Of a DNA stretch of 64,000 nucleotides, positions 62,117 through 64,000 are shown one piece after another. The position numbers were made by a program, and so were the translations under genes. This DNA is from a virus, in IMG/VR virus record IMGVR_UViG_3300043409_001033, positions 1 through 64,000 of that record; one strand, written 5' to 3'. The notes below the pieces were generated by a model. The model had not been told where the DNA came from and did not search any database. It saw only the letters and a list, made by a program, of their open reading frames with translations. Each line of letters begins with the position of its first letter. Positions within the stretch are counted from its first letter, which is position 1.

Positions 62117-62124
62117 TAATTATA
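62117..62124 (-). promoter_or_regulatory. Late promoter-like element, giant-gene operon
   Basis: The minus strand reads ATATTTATAATTAAAAAGATG in two pieces, a TATAATTA variant 5 bases before the ATG. It follows the terminator at 62140. Confidence 0.55.
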
Positions 62125-62139
62125 AATATATAAAAAAGA

Positions 62140-62162
62140 AAACAAGCCTAAAAGACTTGTTT
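62140..62162 (-). terminator. Terminator after the 107-aa gene
   Basis: A 9-bp stem (AAACAAGTC / GGCTTGTTT with one T-G pair) with a 5-base loop, then a T-rich run, 36 bases after the 107-aa stop. It marks the boundary before the giant-gene operon. Confidence 0.75.
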
Positions 62163-62197
62163 CTAATCGTCAATCATGGATTTACAGTATCAATCTG

Positions 62198-62521
62198 TTA
62201 TTTTATTTGACTGTCAATTGGCGACATTCTACCAATTCTATGCGGTCTAAAATTTGGTGGGTAGGTTTGTAATATTTTATTTAACTTTTCTAAATTTTCA
62301 AAATATTTTTCACTTTTAGATAATCTTTCTATAATTCTATGAAAATCATTGATAGATATATTAGTTGATTCGTTTGCATTTATAGTACCATCCCATGAAT
62401 CGTAATAGCGTTGTTCACTTTCATAATCAGCTTTAAATTTTTCTTGTAATTCAAATTTTTCCTTTGGTTCTTTAAACAGATTATTGAACCATGATGTTAG
62501 TTTATTTAGTAATTTCTTCAT
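62198..62521 (-). CDS. Hypothetical protein with basic amphipathic N terminus
   Basis: This 107-aa protein starts MKKLLNKLTSWFNNLFKEPK, an amphipathic basic helix that might touch a membrane. It continues with acidic and aromatic residues (YESEQRYYDSWDGT) and a helical part (RIIERLSKSEKYFENLEKLN), ending in a basic PHRIG turn. It is 3 bases after the previous gene's stop. No function is recognised. Confidence 0.6.
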   Translation of the reverse strand: MKKLLNKLTSWFNNLFKEPKEKFELQEKFKADYESEQRYYDSWDGTINANESTNISINDFHRIIERLSKSEKYFENLEKLNKILQTYPPNFRPHRIGRMSPIDSQIK

Positions 62522-62524
62522 AAT

Positions 62525-63193
62525 TTATAAATCACGTGTAAACACTCTTGTAAAATTAGTTGCAATATAACCAGAATTGTCCGTGGCAACTGGATTAAAT
62601 CCTTGCAGATATTTATCTATATACTTAATAAAAAATTTATAGGAACCACACCAGTAATATATTTCATAAACAAATCTAACAAATCCTTCTGAATTTTTTA
62701 TTTGGCTGATATATTCATTTTTATAAAAATCATCTAAAGATTTAACTCTAAAATCATACCCATTAATTAAACTTATTTCCGATTTATTGTATGGTAGATT
62801 GTCTATATTTATCTTTTCTCGTTCCAGTTTGTAAGTATAATACCAAGATAAATCAGATTCAGATAAACTTGGGTATTTAGCAGTGATACTTGAAATAGGA
62901 GTTGTCTTTAAACATTTTAACAAATTGTACCTATATTCATTTTTAAATAATTTAGCATCCTCGTTATATGAATTTATTTTTGAAAATTCTTCATCGGTTA
63001 ATTGACCAAAATCAATCGTACTACGACTATATAAAGGGTCTATTGATTTACGTTTAAAATTATTATCTACAAAAGAAAATATATCTTCATCTTTACTGAC
63101 GGTATTTAGATGCTCTAAGTCATGTTCATTGTAAATAATACTTTCGATTAATTTATCATTAGATTCTTTGTTATGTATTTCTATAATTTTCAT
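62525..63193 (-). CDS. Hypothetical protein
   Basis: This 222-aa protein is polar and Asn/Tyr-rich with mixed alpha/beta character. Visible segments include EHDLEHLNTVSKDEDIFSF, SDLSWYYTYKLEREKIN and SEGFVRFVYEIYYWCGSYKF. No family was recognised. It follows a terminator (63210) and so may have its own promoter, but no late element was found. It precedes the 107-aa gene by 3 bases. Confidence 0.58.
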   Translation of the reverse strand: MKIIEIHNKESNDKLIESIIYNEHDLEHLNTVSKDEDIFSFVDNNFKRKSIDPLYSRSTIDFGQLTDEEFSKINSYNEDAKLFKNEYRYNLLKCLKTTPISSITAKYPSLSESDLSWYYTYKLEREKINIDNLPYNKSEISLINGYDFRVKSLDDFYKNEYISQIKNSEGFVRFVYEIYYWCGSYKFFIKYIDKYLQGFNPVATDNSGYIATNFTRVFTRDL

Positions 63194-63209
63194 AATAATT
63201 TCATAAAAT

Positions 63210-63234
63210 AAGGTAAATCTAAAAGACTTACCTT
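63210..63234 (-). terminator. Terminator after the partial structural gene
   Basis: A 10-bp stem (AAGGTAAGTC / GATTTACCTT, one G-T pair) with a 5-base loop, 84 bases after the stop of the partial gene. It has the same loop and inner sequence as the terminator at 62140. Confidence 0.7.
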
Positions 63235-63318
63235 ATACATCAAACCTTTAAAACAATGAATAACTAATATGTTACCCGTACATAATCAATACAAATTACT
63301 TATTAAAAAAGTTCCATT

Positions 63319-64000
63319 TTAATCATTTATTTTAAAATATAAATCATCTTTGAAAATATATTCATTTCCATTGATTATTGTTTTGATGTCTATGGTATAA
63401 AATCTATTAGTTTGAAAATTAGTTGTATCAAACATAAAGAAGTTTCCATTGTTATCTAAACTTACTTTGGTATAATTTGTATCAAAATCTATAACATAAA
63501 AATCTGCCTTTAAATCTCTTATAGCATAGTAAGTAGTCGAAGGTAAATATTTTTTTACATTATATTGAGATACTTTTTGGAAAGTTCTTGTTGGATATTT
63601 TTCTCTACAAGAAACATTTATTCTATATTTATGTCCTTGATATAGTTTAAATGGATTACTTGCTAATGTAACGTAAGGTTCGGTTGTTATAACACTTCCT
63701 GATAATGAGTTTAGATAAGTTGAATCGTCATATCTTAGTTCATAGTATGGTTGATATATTGTATGGGTATCTTTGGAATAAAGATTTAGTAAATAAGTAG
63801 AACCAGATTTAATTGTTAAATCATTTTTTATTTGTAGACTATAAGAATAGGTTGTAGAACCAGAAAGGTTGAAATTAATATCTTTGTCACTATAAATAGT
63901 GTATGTATTTTCAGAAATTAATATTTCGGTTGATAAATATGAAGCAGAGTATTTATTCCAAGTAATTCCAGTTGTGTCATTATTACCATTTGTTAGTTTA
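63319..64000 (-). CDS. Structural protein, 5' end cut by window edge
   Basis: An open frame of 227 codons reaches the right edge with no start. It is beta-rich (GITWNKYSASYLSTEILISE, NFNLSGSTTYSYSLQIK, PYYELRYDDSTYLNS) and ends FKDDLYFKIND. The strand alternation and Ser/Tyr/Asn content match the Ig-like tail proteins in this genome. It is probably the C-terminal part of a large tail or fibre protein. The start is missing. Confidence 0.7.
   Translation of the reverse strand, partial: KLTNGNNDTTGITWNKYSASYLSTEILISENTYTIYSDKDINFNLSGSTTYSYSLQIKNDLTIKSGSTYLLNLYSKDTHTIYQPYYELRYDDSTYLNSLSGSVITTEPYVTLASNPFKLYQGHKYRINVSCREKYPTRTFQKVSQYNVKKYLPSTTYYAIRDLKADFYVIDFDTNYTKVSLDNNGNFFMFDTTNFQTNRFYTIDIKTIINGNEYIFKDDLYFKIND

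Noticed and set aside
1-64000. tRNA genes, CRISPR arrays, insertion sequences, integrase and att sites
   Set aside because: No cloverleaf with a GTTCGA-type arm, no regular spacer repeats, no transposase or integrase motifs were seen by eye. A dedicated search could still find a tRNA.

Overview
The window is an interior piece of a tailed-phage genome of the T4-like myovirus type. It is very AT-rich, almost fully coding, and every gene I can support lies on the minus strand, so transcription runs from position 64000 towards 1. Recognisable T4-type genes include the large terminase, portal, prohead protease, scaffold, major capsid protein, neck proteins, contractile sheath, tube, baseplate hub and wedge proteins, UvsX, gp32-like SSB, primase and an RNase H/FEN-type exonuclease. 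A Bacteroidota (Flavobacteriia-like) host is my inference from the A-rich leaders without clear Shine-Dalgarno sites, the low GC and the Thr/Ser-linker adhesin style. There is no direct host marker such as a tRNA or an att site.

Layout in transcription order. 64000-62200: end of a structural gene and two unknown genes. 62111-51626: distal tail/baseplate proteins, including a 1643-aa protein. 51587-46341: adhesins with Thr/Ser linkers, two putative glycosyltransferases and a small virion module. 46336-43216: GIY-YIG nuclease, small proteins, primase and a protein resembling the C-terminal part of valyl-tRNA synthetase. 43154-37591: a 658-aa multidomain protein (zincin, 2H phosphoesterase and others), a zinc protein, a membrane GAF-like protein and a metallophosphoesterase. 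37562-24221: fibre, terminase, portal, core proteins, protease, scaffold, capsid. 24068-20099: a 949-aa zinc-finger/endonuclease/methyltransferase fusion and an AAA+ ATPase. 20054-7228: neck, sheath, tube, hub, tape measure and baseplate. 7219-1: zinc ribbon, a divergent family A DNA polymerase-like protein, small proteins, SSB, UvsX, exonuclease and coiled-coil proteins.

How it works together. A T4-late-promoter-like element (minus-strand ATATTTATAAATA and close variants) sits just before at least 13 genes, nearly all structural. In several cases it is so close to the start codon that the mRNA should be leaderless. Hairpin terminators separate the modules, the strongest one following the capsid gene. 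Protease, scaffold and capsid form the head assembly unit. The capsid protein has a plausible protease site (LKE|T at residue 60), and a small core-region protein begins with a near copy of the sequence that would become the mature capsid N terminus.

The most unusual items are the endonuclease-methyltransferase fusion, the valyl-tRNA-synthetase-like C-terminal domain without a catalytic part, the capsid N-arm look-alike, the multidomain zincin/2H protein, the predicted leaderless late transcripts, and the adhesin/glycosyltransferase block.
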